A stretch of 64,000 bases of DNA, taken from NCBI RefSeq assembly GCF_902706095.1, contig NZ_CACSJP010000001.1:310001-374000 (forward strand). Direction: 5' to 3'. The stretch is from Rhizobium sp. 18065 (GTDB lineage: Bacteria; Pseudomonadota; Alphaproteobacteria; Rhizobiales; Rhizobiaceae). The notes under the pieces were generated by a model. That model saw nothing but the letters and a program-made list of their open reading frames with translations. It did no database searches and was not told where the DNA came from. Below, piece by piece: positions 44,990 to 52,976 of this stretch (position 1 is the stretch's first letter; every line of letters begins with the position of its first letter). A program made the position numbers and the translations under genes.

Positions 44990-45802
44990 TTAAAGGCTGA
45001 ACTTGTCGCCAAGATAGAGCCGGCGGACATCGGCATTGTTGACGATATCATTCGCCCGTCCGTGGGTCAGGACCTCGCCGGCATGAATGATATAGGCCCG
45101 ATCGATCAGCCCGAGTGTCTCGCGGACGTTGTGGTCCGTGATCAAAACGCCAATGCCGCGTGCCGTCAAGTGGCGGACGAGATTTTGGATGTCGGAGACG
45201 GAAATCGGATCGACACCGGCAAATGGCTCGTCGAGCAACATGAAGGTTGGGTCGGTGGCGAGCGCGCGTGCGATTTCAAGACGACGGCGTTCGCCACCGG
45301 ATAGGGCGACAGCTGCCGACTTGCGCAATTTCTCGATATGGAATTCGTGCAACAGTTCGTCGAGCTTTGCTTCACGCTTGCGCCGATCGCTTTCATGCAC
45401 TTCAAGCACGGCACGGATATTGTCCTCGACCGACAGGCCGCGGAAGATCGACGCTTCCTGTGGCAGGTAGCCGACGCCGAGGCGCGCGCGCCGATACATC
45501 GGCATGGACGTGACGTCATTGCCATTGATCGTGATCGTGCCGGCATCAACCGGCACCAGCCCTGTGATCATGTAGAAGCACGTGGTCTTGCCTGCCCCAT
45601 TTGGGCCGAGAAGGCCGACGGCCTCGCCCCGGCGAACCACGAGGGATGCACCATTGACGACGCGACGGGTATTGTAGGTCTTGGTCAGCCCGTGGGCAAT
45701 CAACGTGCCTTCGTAGCGCGACTTGTCGCCCTTCAGCACGGGGCTGGCCGCAGCAGCGTCCGCCGGGCTGCCGGCCTTCTTCGAAAAAAATGGGATTTGC
45801 AC
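44990..45802 (-). CDS. lptB: LPS export ABC transporter ATPase LptB
   Basis: 270-residue ATPase powering LPS extraction by LptFG. Walker A LLGPNGAGKTTCFYMITGL, Q-loop YLPQEASIFRGL, signature LSGGERRRLEIARALA, Walker B FMLLDEPFAGVDP and H-loop VLITDHNVRETL. I favour the GTG at 45802 (VQIPFFSKKAG), which avoids overlapping lptA; the frame is open to 45871. The stop codon lies in the palindrome GCCTTTAAAGGC (44984-44995). Confidence 0.92.
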   Translation of the reverse strand: MQIPFFSKKAGSPADAAAASPVLKGDKSRYEGTLIAHGLTKTYNTRRVVNGASLVVRRGEAVGLLGPNGAGKTTCFYMITGLVPVDAGTITINGNDVTSMPMYRRARLGVGYLPQEASIFRGLSVEDNIRAVLEVHESDRRKREAKLDELLHEFHIEKLRKSAAVALSGGERRRLEIARALATDPTFMLLDEPFAGVDPISVSDIQNLVRHLTARGIGVLITDHNVRETLGLIDRAYIIHAGEVLTHGRANDIVNNADVRRLYLGDKFSL

Positions 45803-45818
45803 GTTCAGACCGATCCCG

Positions 45819-46376
45819 TCACTGCTTTTTCTGCGATTTAGGGTCGAGCTGGATCTGTACCCGTCCGCCACAGCTGTCGAGCTTGGCTTGGCCAGAGGTC
45901 ATCTGGACGGTCAGCTTGCAGCCCACGAAAACATTCTGGCCTTCCGACAGCACAACGCGGTCGCCTTCCAGGACAAAGACCTGCTTCGTCATGTCGAAGA
46001 AGCCCTTGTCTGCCGTCGCCTGCTGTGTGCCAGACGACAGGAAGACCTTTTCCATCACGTCGATCTTTTCGATGTCGGCATTGCCCTGGGTAACGCTTGC
46101 CCCTTCACCGCGATAAAAGACCGTCATCGCGCCCGCCTGCAATGTGGTCGCGCCCTGCACGACTTTGACATTGCCGGTGAAGAAAGCCTTCTTCTCCTGC
46201 TCGCGAATTTCCAACGCGTCGCTTTCGATCTGGATCGGCTGGTCATTGGAAAGCTTCATGCCGTCCATCTGGCTGCTCTTGGCCTGGCCGAAGGCCGAGG
46301 TCGATACGCAGGACATAAGGCCCAGCAGCAAAACGTGGCCGGCGATGGAAAGCTTCGGGGAGCGGCTAGAAATCAT
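45819..46376 (-). CDS. lptA: Periplasmic LPS bridge protein LptA (OstA family)
   Basis: 185-residue protein with a signal peptide (MISSRSPKLSIAGHVLLLGL...) and the OstA-like beta-jellyroll core (PIQIESDALEIREQEKKAFF, GNVKVVQGATTLQAGAMTV, VVLSEGQNVFVGCKLTVQM). Carries LPS across the periplasm. Its ATG overlaps the lptC stop (ATGA). Confidence 0.9.
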   Translation of the reverse strand: MISSRSPKLSIAGHVLLLGLMSCVSTSAFGQAKSSQMDGMKLSNDQPIQIESDALEIREQEKKAFFTGNVKVVQGATTLQAGAMTVFYRGEGASVTQGNADIEKIDVMEKVFLSSGTQQATADKGFFDMTKQVFVLEGDRVVLSEGQNVFVGCKLTVQMTSGQAKLDSCGGRVQIQLDPKSQKKQ

Positions 46377-47056
46377 GGTTTGGCGGCTTCCATTGACCCG
46401 TTTTGACGAAGCGCCGACGGCTCTATGTTGACCCGTACATCGCCCGTGAATGTGATTGTTCGCCCCTTATCCGTTATATTGAGCGACTTCGCAACAATCG
46501 AAGCGCCCTTGGTCTGGATTGCAACCGGATCGGAGGTTTCCATCGTGCCGCCCTTGATGTTGAGGCGTGCCGATTGGAACTGGGCGTCGAGGCCGCTGTT
46601 GAGGTTCAGCGTAAATGGTTTGTCGAGATTGAGGAACTCGGAACCGCGGTCGAAGATTCCGCCGATGGCCTCGACCCGGGCAATGATCTTGTCATTCACC
46701 GGCACGGCCGCAGAGATCGTCTCGAGCGCAATGATGTTCGGGTTCTTGATGTCCTGCAGCGCCCGTTCGGCGCGCATCGAATAGCTGACGCCATCGGCAT
46801 TGCGCCCGGAAATGGCCGGCTTCTCCATCACGACCTTGCCGTTTTCAATCTTGGCGGACGCAATCTCCAGATTTTCCGGCAGATAGGCGCGGACGATCGA
46901 TACGCCGATAAACATGAAGGATATCAATGCAGCGCCGACCGGCAGCAGCACTTTCAGCCGCCGTACTCGCGTCGAATGGCTGGCCGCCTTGCGATAGGCG
47001 ATCGCCCCAGGCGATTGCCCGGCGGCCTGCGCACTCTCGTCTGTCCGTTGCAACAT
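46373..47056 (-). CDS. lptC: LPS export membrane protein LptC
   Basis: 227-residue bitopic protein: cytoplasmic basic segment, one membrane helix (LKVLLPVGAALISFMFIGVS, about 32-52), then the periplasmic LptC domain (ALQDIKNPNIIALETISAAV, GGTMETSDPVAIQTKGASIV). ATG at 47056 is the family start; the upstream frame to 47122 is not typical. First gene of lptC-lptA-lptB. Confidence 0.88.
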   Translation of the reverse strand: MLQRTDESAQAAGQSPGAIAYRKAASHSTRVRRLKVLLPVGAALISFMFIGVSIVRAYLPENLEIASAKIENGKVVMEKPAISGRNADGVSYSMRAERALQDIKNPNIIALETISAAVPVNDKIIARVEAIGGIFDRGSEFLNLDKPFTLNLNSGLDAQFQSARLNIKGGTMETSDPVAIQTKGASIVAKSLNITDKGRTITFTGDVRVNIEPSALRQNGSMEAAKP

Positions 47057-47368
47057 GAGGAAAACCCGTCTGATGGAGCGCGCATTATATCGATGACGTC
47101 GCCCGGAGCCGACGTTTCGCATTTAAATCCGTGAATGCCAATATGGATTTTCACACGCCAATTACAAGTTTGCATGGCGATGGGGCCAATTTGCGACCGA
47201 TAGAAGCATAAGCCAAAATTGGCGGTAGCGGTCCGCCTGCATTTGTGATTTCTGTCATAGCCTTCGCAATTGCTGCATCCGGCGGTTAAGTTGTTCCTTG
47301 ACTAGGCTTTTTTGGTTTGGCAACGTTAGCGGCGATCAGAACATTTGAGAAACTCAGGGGGAGCGCGC
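47057..47368. other. Intergenic region between divergent lptC and ihfB
   Basis: About 312 bases with no supported ORF. It holds an 8-base inverted repeat GCCAATTT/AAATTGGC (47185-47192 and 47216-47223). A CTTGAC hexamer occurs near 47296, but no good -10 lies 17 bases downstream. Presumably the two divergent promoters are here. Confidence 0.5.
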
Positions 47369-47671
47369 GTGATTAAATCGGAACTTGTGCAGATTGTCGC
47401 GGCCCGCAATCCGCATCTCTATCACCGGGATGTCGAAAATATCGTCAATGCCGTGCTGGATGAGATCACTGACGCACTCGCTGGCGGCAACCGCGTCGAA
47501 CTTCGCGGGTTTGGTGCATTTTCCGTCAAAAACCGTCCCTCCCGCTCCGGCCGCAATCCGCGCACCGGCGAAACCGTGTTCGTCGAGGAAAAATGGGTGC
47601 CGTTCTTCAAGACCGGCAAGGAGCTTCGCGAGCGTCTGAACCCCGGGATGGGCGACGAAGACGACGAATGA
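47369..47671 (+). CDS. ihfB: Integration host factor beta subunit
   Basis: 100-residue HU/IHF-fold DNA-bending protein. [40 protein letters not shown] and the DNA arm [20 protein letters not shown] identify IHF-beta. IHF assists sigma-54 promoters. GTG start with GGGGGAG upstream; the longer frame from 47345 is unlikely. Confidence 0.94.
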   Translation: MIKSELVQIVAARNPHLYHRDVENIVNAVLDEITDALAGGNRVELRGFGAFSVKNRPSRSGRNPRTGETVFVEEKWVPFFKTGKELRERLNPGMGDEDDE

Positions 47672-47767
47672 TCGTCCAGCCGGATTGAAAAAGTCGACCC
47701 GGTGATTAACTTGGGTGGCGTAGGCGCCGTGTCCTGACATGGCGAACAAATCACAGGGAGTGCCGCC

Positions 47768-48112
47768 ATGATCCGGAAACTGTTCACTCTAGTGGTCTTC
47801 ATTCCGCTTGGCATTTTGCTGATCGTTCTTGCCGTCGCCAACCGGCAGTCCGTCAGCCTGGCGCTCAATCCGTTTAATCCTGCCGACCAGGCACTTTCGC
47901 TGTCGGCCCCCTTGTTCATTCTGCTGATCCTGGCGGTCATTCTCGGCCTTGTGATCGGTGCCGTTGTCACCTGGTTCTCGCAAAGCAAGTATCGCAAGCG
48001 GGCCCGCAACGAGAGCCGATCCGCCCAGCGTTGGCAGGCCGAGGCGGACCGCCACAAGACCCGCGCCGAGCAGATTGCCGGCAGTTCTCTGCCGTCGATC
48101 GCAGCGAAGTAG
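47768..48112 (+). CDS. LapA-domain (DUF1049) membrane protein
   Basis: 114-residue protein with two membrane helices (about 4-24 and 44-68) and a basic cytoplasmic tail SKYRKRARNESRSAQRWQAE. The NRQSVSLALNPF motif between helices is typical of LapA/YciS proteins, which in E. coli work in LPS-assembly control. Role here unproven; located next to ihfB, as in related genomes. Confidence 0.85.
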   Translation: MIRKLFTLVVFIPLGILLIVLAVANRQSVSLALNPFNPADQALSLSAPLFILLILAVILGLVIGAVVTWFSQSKYRKRARNESRSAQRWQAEADRHKTRAEQIAGSSLPSIAAK

Positions 48113-48218
48113 CTATATCGGGGCCAACTTCGCTCATTTGTCGGCAAAATCGCTTTTCGCTCCTCTGCTGGAATGATATGGGCAGCGCCACAAGAGCACG
48201 CACCCACGGATAGATGAC

Positions 48219-49403
48219 GTGAAAAACAAGGAACGCCGCCCCGGTGGAAAACCGCCGGCGGGCACCAATCCCAGAGCCGATCTTAGCCAGAACGCCAAGC
48301 CGGGCGCCAGGTCGAGCAGTAGACCTTTCAAGACGAAGCCGGCAGGTTCTGACGCCGATCGCCCGCAGCGTCGCGACGAACAGAAGCCGCGTCCGGCAAA
48401 ACCGTCAGCGCCGGCGCACAACGTCCGCGAAACACAGGTTGAAACCGTTGCAACTGAGCCTGCGCGCGCCTTGATGCTGCGCAGCGGCGAGCGCCCGGCC
48501 GAGCGCGTTCCGCTGATCCTGGAATCGTCTGGCGCCGGAGATTTCCATCTGATCGACAGCGGCGATGGCCTGAAGCTTGAACAATATGGTCCTTACCGCA
48601 TTGTCCGCCCGGAAGCGCAGGCGCTGTGGCCGAAAGCCCTGCCTGCCCATGTCTGGGACAATGCATCTGCGATCTTCACTGGCGATACCGACGAAGACGG
48701 TATGGGTCGCTGGCGGTTCCCAAGCGAAGCGCTCGGTGAAACCTGGCCACTGTCGCTTCTTGGCGTCGATTTCCTCGGTCGGTTTACCGCGTTTCGCCAT
48801 GTTGGGGTCTTTCCCGAGCAGATTGCCCATTGGGCCTGGATGAAGAGCCAGATCGAGCAGGCCGGACGTCCACTGAAGGTACTCAACCTGTTTGGCTATA
48901 CCGGCGTTGCATCGCTCGTCGCGGCAGCCGCCGGCGCCGAAGTCACCCATGTCGACGCGTCCAAGAAGGCGATCGGCTGGGCGCGGGAAAATCAGTCCCT
49001 GAGCCGCCTCGACAAGGCGCCGATCCGCTGGATCTGCGAGGATGCGATGAAGTTCATCCTGCGTGAGGAGCGCCGGGGCAACCAATACGACATCATCCTG
49101 ACCGACCCGCCGAAATTCGGCCGAGGCCCCAATGGCGAAGTCTGGCATCTGTTCGAGCACCTGCCTGTCATGCTGGATGTCTGCCGCGAACTGCTGTCGC
49201 CGAAGGCGCATGGTCTGGTACTGACCGCCTATTCGATCCGCGCCAGCTTCTATTCGATCCATGAGTTGATGCGCGAGACCATGCGCGGCAAGCGTGGCTT
49301 GGTGGAATCCGGCGAACTGGTCATCCGCGAAGCCGGCCTCGACGGCAAGACGCCCGGCCGGGCACTTTCAACCTCTCTCTTTAGCCGCTGGGTGCCGAAA
49401 TGA
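48219..49403 (+). CDS. Class I SAM-dependent RNA methyltransferase (RlmI/RlmK-like)
   Basis: 394-residue protein. The first ~85 residues are a basic, Pro/Ser/Lys-rich low-complexity tail; the rest is a Rossmann methyltransferase with motif I VLNLFGYTGVASLVAAAAGA, motif II THVDASKKAIGWAREN and motif IV DIILTDPPKFGRGP (DPPxF, typical of RlmI-type m5C/m2G enzymes). No PUA domain is visible. The GTG start is unremarkable. It overlaps the next gene by 4 bases. Confidence 0.83.
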   Translation: MKNKERRPGGKPPAGTNPRADLSQNAKPGARSSSRPFKTKPAGSDADRPQRRDEQKPRPAKPSAPAHNVRETQVETVATEPARALMLRSGERPAERVPLILESSGAGDFHLIDSGDGLKLEQYGPYRIVRPEAQALWPKALPAHVWDNASAIFTGDTDEDGMGRWRFPSEALGETWPLSLLGVDFLGRFTAFRHVGVFPEQIAHWAWMKSQIEQAGRPLKVLNLFGYTGVASLVAAAAGAEVTHVDASKKAIGWARENQSLSRLDKAPIRWICEDAMKFILREERRGNQYDIILTDPPKFGRGPNGEVWHLFEHLPVMLDVCRELLSPKAHGLVLTAYSIRASFYSIHELMRETMRGKRGLVESGELVIREAGLDGKTPGRALSTSLFSRWVPK

Positions 49404-50260
49404 CGGATGATTTCAGACAGGAAGGCGCGCGTCGCGTCGGCCAGGTGAAGGAAGTCACAAGCCTTGCCAATCCGATCGTCAAGGACATCAAGGCGCTGTC
49501 TCAAAAGAAGAGCCGCGACGAAAGCCGGACATTCCTCGCCGAAGGTCTGAAGCTGGTCATCGATGCGCTCGAACTGGGTTGGACGATCCGCACCCTGGTA
49601 TATGCCAAGGCCGGCAAGGGCAAGCCGCTGGTTGAAAAGGTCGCGGCCCGTACGGTCGCCTCCGGCGGCCTGGTGCTTGAAGTCAGCGAAAAGGTGATGT
49701 CGGCGATCACCCGCCGCGACAATCCGCAGATGGTATCGGCCGTCTTCGAGCAGCGGTGGACTTCTCTGAGAGACGTTGCGCCAACCGATGGCCAGACCTG
49801 GGTTGCCCTCGACCGCGTCCGCGATCCGGGCAATCTCGGCACGATCATCCGCACCGCCGATGCAGCCGGCGCCTCCGGCGTCATCCTCGTTGGTGATTGC
49901 ACCGATCCGTTCTCGCTGGAAACTGTTCGCGCCACCATGGGCTCGATGTTTGCCGTGCCGCTGATCAAGGCAACGCCGGTAGAATTCCTCAAATGGAAAA
50001 AGGGATCCGGCGCCCACCTCGTTGCCACCCATCTCGCCGGCGCGGTCGACTATCGCACGATCGATTATCGCTCGAAGCCGGTCATCCTGATGATGGGCAA
50101 CGAGCAGTCCGGCCTGCCGGACGAACTCGCTGAGGCCGCCGATGCGCTGGCCCGTATTCCCCAGGTCGGCATGGCGGATTCGCTCAATCTGGCCGTTGCA
50201 ACCGGCGTCATGTTGTTTGAGGTTCGCCGTCATCTGCTCAAGCTGGATGGAGCGAAGTAA
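49400..50260 (+). CDS. TrmH/SpoU family RNA 2'-O-methyltransferase
   Basis: 286-residue SPOUT enzyme with an N-terminal substrate-binding domain (VTSLANPIVKDIKALSQKK, RTFLAEGLKLVIDALE) and the knot domain motifs ALDRVRDPGNLGTIIRTADA, LMMGNEQSGLPDEL and MADSLNLAVATGVMLFEVRR. Target nucleotide unknown. ATGA overlap with the preceding methyltransferase gene suggests a joint rRNA-modification unit. Confidence 0.92.
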   Translation: MTDDFRQEGARRVGQVKEVTSLANPIVKDIKALSQKKSRDESRTFLAEGLKLVIDALELGWTIRTLVYAKAGKGKPLVEKVAARTVASGGLVLEVSEKVMSAITRRDNPQMVSAVFEQRWTSLRDVAPTDGQTWVALDRVRDPGNLGTIIRTADAAGASGVILVGDCTDPFSLETVRATMGSMFAVPLIKATPVEFLKWKKGSGAHLVATHLAGAVDYRTIDYRSKPVILMMGNEQSGLPDELAEAADALARIPQVGMADSLNLAVATGVMLFEVRRHLLKLDGAK

Positions 50261-50263
50261 GCG

Positions 50264-50755
50264 ATGCTGGCTGCCTTCAACCGACCACTGCCGGTCGCGA
50301 TTTTCATCATCGCGGCACTGATCCTCGATCAGGCGATCAAATATGCCGTCGAGATCTATCTGCCGATGCACGAACTGGTGCCGGTCGTCCCCTATCTCGG
50401 GCTGTATCGCACTCACAATCTCGGTGTCGCCTTCTCCATGCTGTCGGATGCCGACGGCTGGTTCATCGTCGGGCTTCGCCTGCTGATCGTGGCTTTTGTC
50501 GTTTGGCTCTGGCGCAAGACCGGGCCGGATCATCACTTCGCTCATCTCGGCTTTGCGATGATCATTGCCGGCGCCTTCGGCAACTTGGTAGATCGCTTCG
50601 TCTATGGCCATGTCGTCGATTACGTTCTTTTCTACACCCAGACCTGGTCTTTTGCGGTCTTCAATCTGGCCGATAGCTTCATCACGCTCGGCGCTCTCTG
50701 CATCCTGATCGACGAGATTATCAGCCATCGGAAAGCCAAGCCGAGCGAGGAGTGA
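50264..50755 (+). CDS. lspA: Lipoprotein signal peptidase (signal peptidase II)
   Basis: 163-residue inner-membrane aspartyl protease with four helices. Catalytic aspartates in [16 protein letters not shown] and [23 protein letters not shown] loop present as [13 protein letters not shown]. Follows the SPOUT gene by 3 bases. Confidence 0.96.
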   Translation: MLAAFNRPLPVAIFIIAALILDQAIKYAVEIYLPMHELVPVVPYLGLYRTHNLGVAFSMLSDADGWFIVGLRLLIVAFVVWLWRKTGPDHHFAHLGFAMIIAGAFGNLVDRFVYGHVVDYVLFYTQTWSFAVFNLADSFITLGALCILIDEIISHRKAKPSEE

Positions 50756-50841
50756 GCGCCCGGGTTGCATGCCCGATGTGTCACTTTCCTGTCGCAGATT
50801 CGTGGTTTATGACGCGGGAAAACGAAGCCGGATTTATCGCG

Positions 50842-51720
50842 ATGAGCTTGGAATTAATCGATCGTGGATCATTGCTTGATCAGCAACCTGCGCCGGCCAA
50901 GGTGCTGGGTTCGCTCAATCCGGGGCTTCTCGGCCGCATAGGTTCGCTGGAAACCCGGTTGGCGCGCACGGAGCGCGAGATCGATGCGGCTCAGGCCGTG
51001 CGCTACCGCGTCTTTGTCGAGGAGATGAAGGCCCAGATCAGCCCCGAAGGCGCCCGTCGCGGCCGCGAGGTCGATGCCTGGGATGCGCTTTGCGAGCATC
51101 TTCTCGTTCTGGACCGTTCGATCGAAGGCGATGCCGAAGACCAGATTGTCGGGACTTATCGTCTTCTGCGCCACGAGGTGGCAATCGCCCATGGCGGCTT
51201 CTACTCCGGCTCGGAATTTGCCATCGGCGAATTGCTCGACCGCCATCCGGAAAAGCGCTTCATAGAGCTTGGCCGCTCCTGCGTCCTGCCTGAATATCGC
51301 ACCAAGCGTACGGTTGAACTTCTGTGGCAGGGTTGCTGGGCCTACGCCTTGCAGCACCGGGTCGACGGCATGTTCGGCTGTGGGTCTTTTCCCGGCGTGC
51401 GTCCGGAAGAACACGCGCTGGCTTTGTCGTTCCTGCATCAGAACGCGGTCGCCAAGGGTGAATGGGCGGTCAGCGCCCGCCCTGAGCTTTACCGTGAAAT
51501 GGACCTGATGCCCTCAGAGGCGATCAATGCGCGGCGCGCGTTGTCAGCCATGCCGCCCCTGATCAAGGGCTATCTGCGTCTGGGCGCCATGGTCAGCAAT
51601 GGCGCGGTCGTCGACCACGCCTTCAACACCACGGACGTCCTGATCGTCCTGCCGATCGCCAGTATTTCCGACCGCTACGTCAATTATTATGGCGCGGACG
51701 CCGGTCGCTTTGCCAGCTAG
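50842..51720 (+). CDS. olsB: OlsB-type N-acyltransferase (ornithine lipid synthesis)
   Basis: 292-residue GNAT-like hemolysin-family acyltransferase that attaches a 3-hydroxyacyl chain to ornithine, the first step to ornithine lipids. Motifs: AQAVRYRVFVEEM, DEICEHL-like WDALCEHLLVLDRS, IVGTYRLL and FIELGRSCVLPEYRTKRTVE. The partner olsA is not in the window. I chose the ATG at 50842; the open frame begins at 50752, and no start has a clear ribosome site. Confidence 0.88.
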   Translation: MSLELIDRGSLLDQQPAPAKVLGSLNPGLLGRIGSLETRLARTEREIDAAQAVRYRVFVEEMKAQISPEGARRGREVDAWDALCEHLLVLDRSIEGDAEDQIVGTYRLLRHEVAIAHGGFYSGSEFAIGELLDRHPEKRFIELGRSCVLPEYRTKRTVELLWQGCWAYALQHRVDGMFGCGSFPGVRPEEHALALSFLHQNAVAKGEWAVSARPELYREMDLMPSEAINARRALSAMPPLIKGYLRLGAMVSNGAVVDHAFNTTDVLIVLPIASISDRYVNYYGADAGRFAS

Positions 51721-51935
51721 CAGCGACAGCCTTGCAGCGTCGATGATGTGATGGTGGCAGCCTTTGGCTGCCTCTCGTCACGACGTGCCGGCAACACCTC
51801 CGGTGGGATCGGCAGATCGGCCAGTTGCCGCACGGATAACCCGCTCAGATCGGGATGGCCCAGCGGATCATGCCGCCAGGATTGACCGGTCCGACGGTTG
51901 GCAGACATTGCGGACTTCCAGAAAAACGTGAACAT
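51717..51935 (-). CDS. Small hypothetical protein
   Basis: 72-residue ORF (MFTFFWKSAMSANRRTG...) that I do not recognise. Support: AAGAAAGG ribosome-like site 7-8 bases before the GTG-ATG start pair, divergent placement from the LysR gene, and a stop overlapping the olsB stop by 3 bases. Composition: short aromatic N-terminus, then polar, with PLGHPDLSGLSVRQLADLPI in the middle. Could be spurious. Confidence 0.4.
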   Translation of the reverse strand: MFTFFWKSAMSANRRTGQSWRHDPLGHPDLSGLSVRQLADLPIPPEVLPARRDERQPKAATITSSTLQGCRC

Positions 51936-52030
51936 CACTTTGCCTTTCTTGCGGGTTTCAGGCCGTGAGGGTCTTTGATGCTGTTGTTTTCCTGCAATAC
52001 CACCCAGGTTTCAATTGAGATTTCTGCCGT

Positions 52031-52056
52031 TTCGCTATAGATTTTCTATATGCGAA
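52031..52056. promoter_or_regulatory. Palindromic operator-like site at the LysR start codon
   Basis: TATAGA-TTT-TCTATA (52036-52050) is a perfect inverted repeat, extended by TTCGC and GCGAA arms with a one-base offset. The last A is the A of the LysR start codon. LysR proteins bind such dyads and usually repress themselves. Confidence 0.6.
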
Positions 52057-52967
52057 ATCTAAATCAGGTTCATTTGAACGGTCTGCGCGCGGTGGAAGCC
52101 GTCAGTCGCCTGGGCTCGTTGCAATCGGCAGCCGACGAGCTGGGGGTGTCGGTTGGTGCCGTCAGCCAGCAGGTCATCAAGACGGAACAGCAGCTCGGGC
52201 GTCAGCTTTTCGAGCGCACGAACCGTGGCATGGTGGCAGCCGACACCGCATCCGATATCCTCGCTCGCCTGACGGAAGGGCTGAGGCACCTGTCGGGTGC
52301 CGTGGCGCTGGCGCAGCGCAGTGACGATCAGGTTCTGACGATTTCGGTTGCGCCGGTGTTTGCCGCCCGCTGGCTGGTGCACCGCATCAGTGCCTTTTCC
52401 GAGCGTTTTCCCGATGTCAGCCTGCGGATCGATGCAACCGATCGTTTGAAGGACCCGACCTTTTCCGATGTCGATCTCTGCATTCGCGTCGGGCGCGGCC
52501 ATTGGCCCGGCTGCCGCTCAGAACTCGTTCTACAGCAACGGATCTTCCCGGTCTGCACGCCGGCGATGGCTGAGGGATTGCAAACGCCGGCCGACCTGAT
52601 GAAGCTGCCAAAGATCGTCGACGGCCGGGCAATGTTCACCTGGGATGTCTGGCTGTCGTCTGTCGGCCTTGCCGGTACTGAAATACAGGCCCGGCATGTC
52701 TATAGCGAAGCCTCGCTCTGCCTCGATGCGGCGATTGCCGGGCAGGGCGTGATGATGGCCTGGCAGACTCTCGCCTCGCACCAGTTGCAGCATGGGCAAC
52801 TGGTTGCACCCTTCGGCCCTCCGGTCAAAACCGGGTTCGGGCACTACTTCGTTGTGGCAGACACGGCACGCCGCAGCAGCAAGGTCGAAACCTTCAAGCG
52901 CTGGCTGCGCACCGAACTCGAGGAAGACATGGAGCAGCTGTCGGAAGCCGCTCCTCTTCTGGCCTGA
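52050..52967 (+). CDS. LysR-family transcription regulator (GcvA-like)
   Basis: 305-residue LysR regulator: winged HTH (LNGLRAVEAVSRLGSLQSAA, VSVGAVSQQVIKTEQQLGRQ, LFERTNRGM) and a PBP2-like effector domain (about 90-295). The N-terminus matches the GcvA-type class. The start ATG overlaps the palindrome and lacks a Shine-Dalgarno, so initiation may be leaderless or weak. Target unknown; the divergent neighbour is the small ORF at 51717 and the gene downstream, on the other strand, is tme. Confidence 0.9.
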   Translation: MRNLNQVHLNGLRAVEAVSRLGSLQSAADELGVSVGAVSQQVIKTEQQLGRQLFERTNRGMVAADTASDILARLTEGLRHLSGAVALAQRSDDQVLTISVAPVFAARWLVHRISAFSERFPDVSLRIDATDRLKDPTFSDVDLCIRVGRGHWPGCRSELVLQQRIFPVCTPAMAEGLQTPADLMKLPKIVDGRAMFTWDVWLSSVGLAGTEIQARHVYSEASLCLDAAIAGQGVMMAWQTLASHQLQHGQLVAPFGPPVKTGFGHYFVVADTARRSSKVETFKRWLRTELEEDMEQLSEAAPLLA

Positions 52968-52976
52968 TCGCGGGGA

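Noticed and set aside
44863..45051. 62-codon ORF between lptB and rpoN
   Set aside because: Overlaps the end of lptB in another frame and has no family resemblance; the gap is better explained as the rpoN leader.
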